Assembly (NCBI GenBank): GCA_900546685.1
Contig: UREB01000099.1
Span: 1-6,483 of the forward strand
Source: an uncultured Eubacteriales bacterium
GTDB taxonomy: Bacteria; Bacillota; Clostridia; Christensenellales; QAND01
DNA length: 6,483 bases
Direction: 5' to 3'
Below the pieces are notes generated by a model that was given only the letters and a program-made list of their open reading frames with translations, was not told the origin of the DNA and did not search any database. Below are positions 1 to 5,970 of the stretch, piece by piece; positions within the stretch are counted from its first letter, which is position 1; each line of letters begins with the position of its first letter. Position numbers and translations under genes: made by a program.

Positions 1-424
1 GCAGTTTGTTCAGTTCCGTGAAGGTTTCTTCAAACGGCGTGTCCAGATCCGGCCAGTGTACCTGGTACAGGTCGATGTAATCGGTACCCAAGCGCTGCAA
101 GGATTCCTCGATCTCCTCTCTGATCTTGGAGGCTTTGCTGTTGCGCGCATTGTCATTGTAGATATCCAGGCCTACTTTGGTGGCCAAAATGATATCCTCA
201 CGCTTACGGCCCTTGATGGCCTTGCCTACCACCTCTTCGGAATGGCCGCTGCCATAGCACGGCGCCGTATCAATGGTGGTAATGCCCGCGTCCAGCGCAG
301 CCTGGATGGTCGCAATGCTCTGCGCATCGTCTACTTTGCCCCAAAAGTCGCCGCCCATGCCCCAGGTGCCCAGGGTAATGACAGACATGTTCAGGTCGCT
401 TTTTCCCAATTTGCGGAAATACAT
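1..424 (-). CDS. Aldo/keto reductase, N-terminal part (gene cut by window edge)
   Basis: The first 141 codons of an NAD(P)H-dependent aldo/keto reductase can be read from the ATG at 424; the frame is still open at base 1, so the rest of the (alpha/beta)8 barrel lies outside the window. The catalytic tetrad of the family is visible: Asp52 (in IDTAPCYG), Tyr57, Lys83 (in LATKVG) and His123 (in YQVHWPD). The N-terminus has the usual LGKSDL start and a GTWGMGG segment. Such enzymes reduce aldehydes or ketones in the cytoplasm; the real substrate cannot be told from this part. The start is supported by a perfect AGGAGG at 432-437, 7 nt upstream. The gene follows the alcohol dehydrogenase after 51 nt with no clear terminator, so the two are probably co-transcribed. 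Family assignment is secure; subfamily is open. Confidence 0.93.
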   Translation of the reverse strand, partial: MYFRKLGKSDLNMSVITLGTWGMGGDFWGKVDDAQSIATIQAALDAGITTIDTAPCYGSGHSEEVVGKAIKGRKREDIILATKVGLDIYNDNARNSKASKIREEIEESLQRLGTDYIDLYQVHWPDLDTPFEETFTELNKL

Positions 425-444
425 AGTTTTTCCTCCTCTATCTG

Positions 445-462
445 TTATGCCTTACAGCATAA
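445..462 (-). repeat. Small inverted repeat between the alcohol dehydrogenase and aldo/keto reductase genes
   Basis: TTATGC and GCATAA form perfect 6-bp arms around a 6-nt centre, lying between the dehydrogenase stop codon and the AGGAGG of the reductase. As RNA it would be a weak hairpin with no U-tract, so it is not a convincing terminator. It could be an mRNA-processing element or a protein site, or chance in an AT-rich spacer. Confidence 0.3.
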
Positions 463-475
463 AATATACGAAAAG

Positions 476-1657
476 TTATTCAACGACGGAATCGAAAATC
501 CTCTTTACATCGTCATAGTACAGCGGGATATGGTGGCCTACCGAACCATCCTTTTTGCAGGTATGGTCAAGCAGCTTTTGCATATCTTCTTTTTTCACGC
601 CCAGTTCCTTGAAGGTCAGCGGCATCCCGATTTCCTTGAGCCAAGCACGGAAGCGTTTTACGCCCTCCAGCGCCACGCCCTTGGGGTCTTGCATGTCGTA
701 TTCCACATCAAACACGTTGGTTGCAAACTTCACGAACTGGTGGATATCCTCCTGGGTATCGATCATAAATTCCATCCAGGCCGGCATGATAACTGCCAAG
801 CCTGCGCCGTGCGCCGTATCAAACAGGCCGCTTACCTGCGTTTCCAGCCCGTGGCAGCTGCCATCCATGCCCAAACGGCCCAGGCCGGTGGTGTCGTTGT
901 GGCTGAAAGAACCGGCCAGCATCAGTTCCGCATGCGCATCATAGTTTTTCGGATCGTTGATGGCAATGGGCGCATATTTGATCACAGAGCGCAGCAGCCC
1001 TTCGCAGAACTTATCGCCGAGATAGCAATCGCCCTCTGCAAAGTACCGCTCTACGGTATGCGCAAAAATGTCCGACGCGCCGGCCGCCGTCTGGTAAGCG
1101 GGCAGGGTCATCGTCCATTCGGGATTCATCAGCGCAAAGACCGGGCGGCAGGGTTCCAGCATAAAGCCGAATTTGTGCTGCGTATCCAGATCGTCCTTGA
1201 TCACGCTGGAACGGCTGGTCTCGCTGCCCGTGGCGGAAATGGTGTGGATCGTGCCCACAGGCGCCATCTGGGTCGGCACCAGCTTTTTCTGGAAGATCTT
1301 CCAGAAATCATCCCCGTATACCATGCCCAGCGCAATGGCCTTGGCCGTATCGATGACGCTGCCGCCGCCCACTGCCAGGAAGAAGTCCGCACCCTCTGCC
1401 TTTGCCTGTTCCAGGCCCTTTTTCACCAGAGACAGGCGGGGATTGGGCTGTACGCCGCCAAGCTCAATAAAGGGAATGCCCGCATCGTTGAGCTCTGCCA
1501 CCACGATATCATACAGGCCGGAACGCTTTACGCTCCCGCCGCCGTACACCAGCATAACCTTGGTGCCACCGTACTCTTTTACCTTTTTGGCAACCTGCTT
1601 TTCAGCCCCTTTGCCAAAGACAATGTCGGTATACATGTGGTACTGGAAATTTTCCAT
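476..1657 (-). CDS. Iron-containing NAD(P)H-dependent alcohol dehydrogenase (YqhD/BdhA-like)
   Basis: This is a 393-residue group III (metal-dependent) alcohol dehydrogenase that reduces aldehydes to alcohols in the cytoplasm, usually with NADPH. The N-terminal nucleotide-binding domain has YGGGSVKRSG (residues 38-47), the GGGS type seen in NADPH-preferring YqhD and butanol dehydrogenases, and a second GGGSVID at 97-103. The C-terminal helical domain has the metal ligands Asp196 and His200 (in SDIFAHTVE), His269 (GSCHGLE) and His283 (DTAHGAG). The length is normal for the family (about 385-395). I chose the ATG at 1657 rather than a TTG three bases upstream, because AGAGGTG lies 7 nt before the ATG but only 4 nt before the TTG. 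A near-consensus promoter sits about 130 nt upstream, and an aldo/keto reductase follows. Butanol, propanediol or general aldehyde detoxification roles are all possible; the sequence does not decide. Confidence 0.95.
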   Translation of the reverse strand: MENFQYHMYTDIVFGKGAEKQVAKKVKEYGGTKVMLVYGGGSVKRSGLYDIVVAELNDAGIPFIELGGVQPNPRLSLVKKGLEQAKAEGADFFLAVGGGSVIDTAKAIALGMVYGDDFWKIFQKKLVPTQMAPVGTIHTISATGSETSRSSVIKDDLDTQHKFGFMLEPCRPVFALMNPEWTMTLPAYQTAAGASDIFAHTVERYFAEGDCYLGDKFCEGLLRSVIKYAPIAINDPKNYDAHAELMLAGSFSHNDTTGLGRLGMDGSCHGLETQVSGLFDTAHGAGLAVIMPAWMEFMIDTQEDIHQFVKFATNVFDVEYDMQDPKGVALEGVKRFRAWLKEIGMPLTFKELGVKKEDMQKLLDHTCKKDGSVGHHIPLYYDDVKRIFDSVVE

Positions 1658-1664
1658 CAAAAGA

Positions 1665-1674
1665 CACCTCTCCT
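1665..1674 (-). promoter_or_regulatory. Ribosome binding site deciding the alcohol dehydrogenase start
   Basis: The strand reads AGGAGAGGTG. Its AGAGGTG core (1665-1671) is 7 nt from the ATG at 1657 and only 4 nt from the in-frame TTG at 1660, which favours the ATG. Confidence 0.75.
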
Positions 1675-1686
1675 AATGATATATTG

Positions 1687-1705
1687 TTAAAACACATCGT
1701 TTTAA
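1687..1705 (-). repeat. Inverted repeat in the alcohol dehydrogenase leader
   Basis: TTAAAAC and GTTTTAA are perfect 7-bp arms around a 5-nt centre (GATGT on the coding strand), lying 12 nt upstream of the ribosome binding site. In RNA it would be a weak, AU-rich stem-loop; in DNA it could be an operator. The flanking TTAACAA (1684-1690) resembles one half of a Rex site, but the second half is missing. Confidence 0.4.
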
Positions 1706-1791
1706 TCTCTTTGCCGTCTAAAAATGCTGTTGCTCACAATCAAAAACAAACCAAAACAAACAAATGGTATCAAACACAAATACATAGTTTC

Positions 1792-1820
1792 ATTGTAGGG
1801 AATGGGGGTATATTTGTCAA
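1792..1820 (-). promoter_or_regulatory. Sigma-A-type promoter for the alcohol dehydrogenase/aldo-keto reductase unit
   Basis: On the minus strand the -35 box is a perfect TTGACA (1815-1820), the spacer is exactly 17 nt (1798-1814) and the -10 box is TACAAT (1792-1797), one base from consensus. The predicted transcript starts near 1785, which gives a leader of about 128 nt before the ATG at 1657. It lies downstream of the dapL terminator and drives the next unit, as expected for an independent operon. Confidence 0.82.
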
Positions 1821-1829
1821 GAAATACCC
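1806..1829. promoter_or_regulatory. Dyad centred on the -35 box (candidate operator)
   Basis: GGGTAT and ATACCC form perfect 6-bp arms separated by 12 bp; the centre of symmetry falls inside the TTGACA box. A dimeric repressor bound there would block the promoter. The layout is seen directly; that it is an operator is inference, and no matching regulator gene is in the window. Confidence 0.4.
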
Positions 1830-1871
1830 TGCCATCCAGCGCCCCTTTTTCGGCCTGTGTGCGCACCAAAC

Positions 1872-1893
1872 AAGCGCCCCGATCGGGGCGCTT
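1872..1893 (-). terminator. Rho-independent terminator after dapL
   Basis: A perfect 22-nt palindrome (arms AAGCGCCCC.. with a GATC centre) begins just past the dapL stop codon (1895-1897). On the minus strand it is followed by TT-GTTT, a modest U-tract. On the plus strand it is followed by five T (1892-1896), so it could also work in the other direction. It separates the dapL-ending unit from the promoter of the alcohol dehydrogenase unit. Confidence 0.85.
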
Positions 1894-1894
1894 T

Positions 1895-3082
1895 TTATAG
1901 GCGCTTATAGAATGCCGTCATGCGCTGCATCGCCTCTTTTGTCTTTGCCTGGTCGCCGAAGGCCGTCAGCCGGAAATACCCTTCTCCGTTGTGCCAAAAG
2001 CCGACGCCCGGCGTACCTACCACTTGGGCTTCAGCCAGCAGCGCGTCAAAAAACGACCACGAATCCATCCCGTTTGGGCATTTCATCCATAGATACGGCG
2101 AGTTCTTGCCGCCCACAAACCAGACGCCCAGCGCTTGCAGCGCCCCCGCCATCACCCTGGCATTTTCCTTATAATAGTCGATGGTGCGGCGCGCCTGGCG
2201 CTGGCCTTCCTCTGTAAACACCGCTGCCGCGCCTTTTTGCACGATGTAGGGAACGCCGTTGAACTTTGTCGTCTGCCTCCGCAGCCACATGCGGTTGAGC
2301 TTTGCCCCCTGCCGTTCCAGCGCCATCGGCACCACCGTATAGCCGCATCGCGTGCCGGTAAAGCCCGCTGTCTTGGAAAAAGAGCAAAATTCAATGGCAC
2401 AGCGCTCTGCACCCTCAATCTCATAGATGCTGCGCGGCAGCGTTACATCCTCAATAAACGCCTCGTACGCCGCGTCAAACAGCAGCACCGCTTCCCTTTC
2501 CAGCGCATACTCCACCCACGCTTTTAGCTGTTCTTTGGTGTACACCGCGCCGGTTGGGTTGTTTGGCGAGCATAGATAGACAATATCTGCCTCCAACCCT
2601 GCCTGCGGCAGCGGCGCAAACCCATTGCTTTCGTTGGCATCTGCATATACGATGCGCCGGCCCGCCATTACGTTTGTATCCACATACACCGGGTAAACCG
2701 GGTCCGGCACGCATACCGTATTGTCAGCGGAAAACAGGTCCAGGATGTTCCCGAGATCGCTCTTGGCGCCATCGCTGATAAAAATCTCATCCAGCGCCAG
2801 ATCCACGCCCTTTTCTTGGTAGTATCCCTGTATCGCCCGCTTTAAAAACGCATAGCCCTGTTCCGGTCCATAGCCGTGAAAGGTCTTTTGCACCCCCATC
2901 TCCGCCACAGCCTGCTGCATGGCCTGGATCACCGCAGGGCACAGCGGCTGGGTTACATCCCCGATGCCCATGCGGATGATCTCCTGATCCGGATGCGCCT
3001 TTGTATACGCCTCTACCTTGTCGGCAATGGTGGAAAACAGATAGCTTTCCGCCAAGTCATGATAATGCTCGTTGATTTTCAT
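1895..3082 (-). CDS. dapL: LL-diaminopimelate aminotransferase
   Basis: DapL is a PLP enzyme that converts tetrahydrodipicolinate directly to LL-2,6-diaminopimelate with glutamate as amino donor, bypassing the succinylase and acetylase steps of the lysine pathway. The 395-residue protein is a fold-type I aminotransferase: GIGD near the N-terminus (39-42), YGPEQG (71-76), the DapL-like SDGAKSD (103-109), SPNNPTG with Asn174, Asp203 and Tyr206 in FDAAYEAF, the PLP lysine Lys237 in SFSKTAGFTGTR with Arg245, and the carboxylate-binding Arg371. Known DapL proteins are slightly longer (about 410). The ATG at 3082 follows AGGTGAG (3088-3094). The gene begins 14 nt after the dapF stop codon, the next enzyme of the same pathway, which strongly supports DapL over other class I/II aminotransferases. 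Confidence 0.94.
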   Translation of the reverse strand: MKINEHYHDLAESYLFSTIADKVEAYTKAHPDQEIIRMGIGDVTQPLCPAVIQAMQQAVAEMGVQKTFHGYGPEQGYAFLKRAIQGYYQEKGVDLALDEIFISDGAKSDLGNILDLFSADNTVCVPDPVYPVYVDTNVMAGRRIVYADANESNGFAPLPQAGLEADIVYLCSPNNPTGAVYTKEQLKAWVEYALEREAVLLFDAAYEAFIEDVTLPRSIYEIEGAERCAIEFCSFSKTAGFTGTRCGYTVVPMALERQGAKLNRMWLRRQTTKFNGVPYIVQKGAAAVFTEEGQRQARRTIDYYKENARVMAGALQALGVWFVGGKNSPYLWMKCPNGMDSWSFFDALLAEAQVVGTPGVGFWHNGEGYFRLTAFGDQAKTKEAMQRMTAFYKRL

Positions 3083-3096
3083 CGTTTCTCACCTGC

Positions 3097-3939
3097 TTAA
3101 TCCATCTCAATTTCGCCGGTAAACGCCAGCTCTGCCCCGCCTTCCATGGTCACGGTATGCTCGGTATACACCACGCTGAGGTCTCCGCCCTTTAGGTGTA
3201 CCGTCACCGCCTGGTTTTGGGGGCAGCGCCCGGTTTGTACCGCTGCCGCCACTGCCGCGCATGCGCCCGTACCGCAGGCCATAGTTTCGCCGCTGCCGCG
3301 CTCCCACACCCTCATTTTCAGCTCCCGCGGGCCCAGCACCTGGATAAACTCGGTATTGACTCTTTCGGGAAACAAGGGAGATTGTTCAAATTTCGGGCCG
3401 ATTTCGGTTAGCGGCAGCGTCTCCACATCCTCCACAAACACCACACAGTGCGGATTGCCCATGGATACGCAGGTAATGCGGGTCTGCTTTCCTCCAATGG
3501 TAACCGCTTGGTCTATCACCCGATCCATCGGCAGCGCCACGGGAATCTTTTTGGCCGAAAACTCCGCCGGCCCCATATCCACCTTGGCGGCTACGGCCTG
3601 CCCGTTTTCCACCGTCATATGCAGGGTCTTAGGCCCGCTTAGCGTTTGGATGCACAGCTGCTCTTTTTTTGCATAGCCCTTATCATAGAGGTATTTGCCC
3701 ACGCACCGGATCGCATTGCCGCACATTTTGCCTTCGCTTCCGTCCGCGTTGAACATCCTCATTCTGCCATCCGCCCCTTCTTCGGGCAAAATCATCACCA
3801 GGCCGTCTCCGCCAATGCCCTTGTGCCGATCGCTCAGCCGGACAGCCCATGCTTCGGGATGCTGCAACGGTTGCTCCATACAGTCAAAGTAAATATAATC
3901 ATTGCCGCATCCGTGCATTTTAACAAACGAACGCTTCAT
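3097..3939 (-). CDS. dapF: Diaminopimelate epimerase
   Basis: DapF interconverts LL- and meso-diaminopimelate without a cofactor, using two cysteines as acid and base; the product feeds lysine synthesis and peptidoglycan. The 280-residue length is typical. The two catalytic cysteines are present: Cys73 in MCGNAIRC and Cys222 in ACGTGACA. Substrate-binding residues of the family are also visible: Asn13 in GCGND, Asn64 in FNADGSE, Asn162 in GNPHC, Asn195, and Glu213-Arg214 in ERGSGET. The protein shows the expected two-lobed pseudo-repeat. The ATG at 3939 has GGAGG at 3946-3950, 6 nt upstream. The gene lies 33 nt after the ANTAR regulator and 14 nt before dapL, so it is probably part of the glnA transcript. 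Nothing is missing or broken. Confidence 0.97.
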   Translation of the reverse strand: MKRSFVKMHGCGNDYIYFDCMEQPLQHPEAWAVRLSDRHKGIGGDGLVMILPEEGADGRMRMFNADGSEGKMCGNAIRCVGKYLYDKGYAKKEQLCIQTLSGPKTLHMTVENGQAVAAKVDMGPAEFSAKKIPVALPMDRVIDQAVTIGGKQTRITCVSMGNPHCVVFVEDVETLPLTEIGPKFEQSPLFPERVNTEFIQVLGPRELKMRVWERGSGETMACGTGACAAVAAAVQTGRCPQNQAVTVHLKGGDLSVVYTEHTVTMEGGAELAFTGEIEMD

Positions 3940-3972
3940 CTGTTTCCTCCCTATCTTGCCGCCTGGTGCTGC

Positions 3973-4548
3973 TTACGTGTCCAGGTCATAGCGCCGCAGT
4001 ACGTCTCGCGCTACCTCGGCGCGCGTTTTACGCTGATCCATCGCCTGCTTTTCGATCAATCTGTGGGCCTGGCCCTCCGCCATATTTTCACGCTCGATCA
4101 ATAAACACTTGGCGCGGTCCACCAGGCGGATCTCTTGAATTTTCTGCTGAAGCCTGTCGTTTTCATGCTGCAGGCCCCGCATTCTGCGCTGCGCCGCCAT
4201 CGACAGCTTCACCGCTTGCAAAAACAGCGCCTTGCTCATCGGCTTTTCTACGATCAAAATGCCTTCTTCTTCCACCTCATGCGAAATTTCATCAGCCAGC
4301 TCGCTTTTCACAAGCATCACCACGCTGGCAGAGGTCTGTTCGGCGGCAAACAGCGCAAATTCCTTGCCGAATTCATCGGTCAGAGGGGTATTGACGATGA
4401 CCACCGGCGCTTGGCCCTGGATCAAAAAGCGCCGCGCCTGGCTGCCGCTTTTTGCCATATGGATCTGCGGAACCGCCATTTGGCGCAGCAGTTCCGCTAA
4501 ATACGCACGGCCTTTTTCCGAGCTGCAAACCAGCAGTATGCCCTCCAT
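3973..4548 (-). CDS. ANTAR-domain antitermination regulator with degenerate receiver (NitR-like)
   Basis: This is a 191-residue two-domain regulator. Residues 1-118 have the alternating strand/helix pattern of a receiver domain. A short coiled coil follows (about 120-141, GLQHENDRLQQKIQEI). The C-terminal ANTAR domain (about 134-187) has the family's VDRAKCLL, then AHRLIEKQAM and RAEVARDVL. ANTAR domains bind paired hexaloop RNA hairpins and prevent transcription termination. The receiver looks unable to be phosphorylated in the normal way: the acidic pair is replaced by Ser9-Ser10 and the acceptor position by Asn53 (IVNTPL), although Lys102 (EKPMS) remains. I chose the ATG at 4548 over one at 4566, because the AAGGAGG lies between them. 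From memory, Clostridium saccharobutylicum has an ANTAR protein, NitR, downstream of glnA; position and domains suggest the same role here, regulation of nitrogen-assimilation genes. That role is inferred. Confidence 0.88.
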   Translation of the reverse strand: MEGILLVCSSEKGRAYLAELLRQMAVPQIHMAKSGSQARRFLIQGQAPVVIVNTPLTDEFGKEFALFAAEQTSASVVMLVKSELADEISHEVEEEGILIVEKPMSKALFLQAVKLSMAAQRRMRGLQHENDRLQQKIQEIRLVDRAKCLLIERENMAEGQAHRLIEKQAMDQRKTRAEVARDVLRRYDLDT

Positions 4549-4555
4549 CGTCTCC

Positions 4556-4562
4556 CCTCCTT
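4556..4562 (-). promoter_or_regulatory. Ribosome binding site deciding the ANTAR gene start
   Basis: AAGGAGG on the minus strand lies 7 nt upstream of the ATG at 4548. The alternative in-frame ATG at 4566 would place this site inside the coding region and has no comparable site of its own. Confidence 0.8.
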
Positions 4563-4582
4563 CCATGGTTTACACAGCGTTG

Positions 4583-5905
4583 TCAGATGCTTTCAAAATA
4601 CAGCTCTTTTTCGCATCGCACCGCGTTGCCTGCCTGTTGGCAGATACGGCATTCCTCCAGCTTTTTGCCGGCAAATTTTTCCACATAGGCCGCCGGCATC
4701 ACCCGCGCGATAAACTTGCTGTTTCTCGCCAGCAGAATTGCCTGCTCCAGCGTATCCGGCAGGTGCTCAAAAGCGCGCAGCGTAGCAGCATCGGCATGCC
4801 GTAGGTTTAGGTTTGTGGGCGGGCAGAGCTTTTTCTGCTCCTCTATGCCTTCCAGCCCTGCATAAATCAGCAGCGCCAGCGTCACATATGGATTGCAGGC
4901 CGGGTCTGGCGAACGCAGCTCCATCCGCGCATGTTGGCCCGTGGCCGGCGGAATTCGAATCAGCTGCGAGCGGTTTTCATGCGACCAAGTAATGTATTTC
5001 GGCGCTTCATCCTCGCCAAAACGGACATAGGAATTGACCAGCGGGTTGGAAAACGCCGTGATCTCCGAAATGCGCTCTAAAATGCCTTGGATAAACCCTT
5101 CCGCCTGGGGAGAATGCACATCCTTTTCGTTTTTGAAGATATTTTGCCCCTGTTTGAACAGCGATAGATGCAGATGCAGCCCGCTGCCGCTCTGATTTTG
5201 CATGGGTTTGGGCATAAAGCTGGCGTGCAGCCCGTTTCGGTTGGCCGCTGTCTTGACCACCGATTTAAAGGTAATCAGGTTATCCGCCGTTTCCAGCGCA
5301 TCATGATACTTAAACACGATCTCGTTTTGCCCCGGCCCTTTTTCATGGTGCGAGCTTTCCGGCGCCAGCCCCATCTGCTCCATATTCAGGCAGATCTCCC
5401 GGCGGATGTTTTCCCCCTTATCCAGAGGGGCCACATCCAAATAGCCTGCCTTGTCCTGCGGCGTTTCTGTGGGCTCTCCGTTTTCGTCGAGCTCAAAGAG
5501 ATAAAACTCGCATTCCGCCCCTACCTTGCAGACATAGCCCATGTCCGCAGCCTTGCGGATGGCACCTTGCAGGATGTGCCGGCCATCCCCCATAAACGGT
5601 GTGCCATCCGGGTGCCGTATATCGCAGTAAAAGCGAATAACCCGGCCCTGCTGCGGCCGCCAAGGGAGCACCGCCACCGTCCCCGGATCGGGAAACAGCA
5701 GCAAGTCCGATTCCTCTATATTCATAAACCCATCCACCGCCGACGCATCAAAGGAAACGCCGTGTGCAAAGGCAGCGGGCAGCTCTTCTGCCATGATAGA
5801 TATATTTTTCAAGGTGCCAAACAGATCACAAAAAGCCAGCCGTACAAATTTCACATCGTTTTCTTCTACAAACTGAAGCACTTCATTGACGGTATCCTCT
5901 CTCAT
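4583..5905 (-). CDS. glnA: Glutamine synthetase, type I-alpha
   Basis: Glutamine synthetase makes glutamine from glutamate, ammonia and ATP in a cytoplasmic dodecamer. The 440 residues match the short GSI-alpha form of Bacillota; there is no adenylylation segment. The N-terminal beta-grasp domain contains FDASAVDGF (52-60, Asp53 for ammonium). Catalytic-domain motifs in order are AECEFYLF (metal ligands Glu131, Glu133), HHEKGPGQNE (Glu188, Glu195), GSGLHLHLSL (His244), the flap region GEDEAP (near Glu300), NRSQLIRIP, and ARMELRSPDP (Glu329, Arg331). All main catalytic residues are present. By position, residue 62 is Asn where Bacillus subtilis GS has the feedback-sensing Arg62. The C-terminus is divergent, with Cys419, Cys422 and Cys431. 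The ATG at 5905 follows AGGAGGG (5911-5917). An extended -10 promoter lies just upstream, and the ANTAR regulator starts 34 nt after the stop codon. Confidence 0.97.
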   Translation of the reverse strand: MREDTVNEVLQFVEENDVKFVRLAFCDLFGTLKNISIMAEELPAAFAHGVSFDASAVDGFMNIEESDLLLFPDPGTVAVLPWRPQQGRVIRFYCDIRHPDGTPFMGDGRHILQGAIRKAADMGYVCKVGAECEFYLFELDENGEPTETPQDKAGYLDVAPLDKGENIRREICLNMEQMGLAPESSHHEKGPGQNEIVFKYHDALETADNLITFKSVVKTAANRNGLHASFMPKPMQNQSGSGLHLHLSLFKQGQNIFKNEKDVHSPQAEGFIQGILERISEITAFSNPLVNSYVRFGEDEAPKYITWSHENRSQLIRIPPATGQHARMELRSPDPACNPYVTLALLIYAGLEGIEEQKKLCPPTNLNLRHADAATLRAFEHLPDTLEQAILLARNSKFIARVMPAAYVEKFAGKKLEECRICQQAGNAVRCEKELYFESI

Positions 5906-5925
5906 CTTGGCCCTCCTTTTGCTTT

Positions 5926-5937
5926 GTTATGCGTATA
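5926..5937 (-). repeat. 12-bp repeat copy 2, at the start of the glnA transcript
   Basis: TATACGCATAAC on the minus strand is identical to the copy at 5972-5983, 46 bp away. It lies about +4 to +15 from the predicted transcript start. The core TATACGCATA is a near-palindrome (four of five base pairs match). Confidence 0.6.
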
Positions 5938-5946
5938 TGTCTTTTT

Positions 5947-5955
5947 ATTATATCA
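5947..5955 (-). promoter_or_regulatory. Extended -10 promoter for glnA
   Basis: The minus strand reads TGATATAAT, a perfect TATAAT with the TGN extension. The -35 position is poor (about ATAACT with an 18-nt spacer), which fits an extended -10 or activator-dependent promoter. The predicted start near 5940 gives a 35-nt leader containing the ribosome site. It lies in the 63-nt gap between the GXGXG gene and glnA, so glnA and the genes after it can be expressed separately from the genes upstream. Confidence 0.68.
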
Positions 5956-5957
5956 GG

Positions 5958-5970
5958 AAATGTTTCATTT
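5958..5970 (-). repeat. Short AT-rich hairpin after the GXGXG gene
   Basis: AAATG and CATTT form a 5-bp stem around three bases, overlapping the stop codon of the upstream gene. It is too weak and lacks a U-tract, so it is unlikely to stop transcription; upstream transcripts may read into glnA. Confidence 0.25.

Noticed and set aside
56..1690. A 544-codon open frame on the plus strand opposite the aldo/keto reductase and alcohol dehydrogenase genes
   Set aside because: It is antisense to two clear enzyme genes, crosses their spacer, has no recognisable domain and no clear ribosome site. Long antisense frames are common opposite GC-rich codon patterns.
1684..1705. Possible Rex (NADH sensor) operator before the alcohol dehydrogenase
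   Set aside because: Only one half-site, TTAACAA, is present. The second half in TTGTTAA-N4-TTAACAA does not match.
1732..1740. ATTGTGAGC on the minus strand, identical to half of the lac operator
   Set aside because: A 9-base half match without the other half, well downstream of the transcript start and with no LacI-type gene in view, is probably chance.
4549..4566. Upstream ATG at 4566 as the ANTAR gene start (six more residues)
   Set aside because: It places the strong AAGGAGG inside the coding region, while the ATG at 4548 is spaced correctly from it.
5950..5970. A six-codon frame beginning ATGAAACAT right after the GXGXG stop codon
   Set aside because: It has no ribosome site and overlaps the promoter, so it is not a credible leader peptide.
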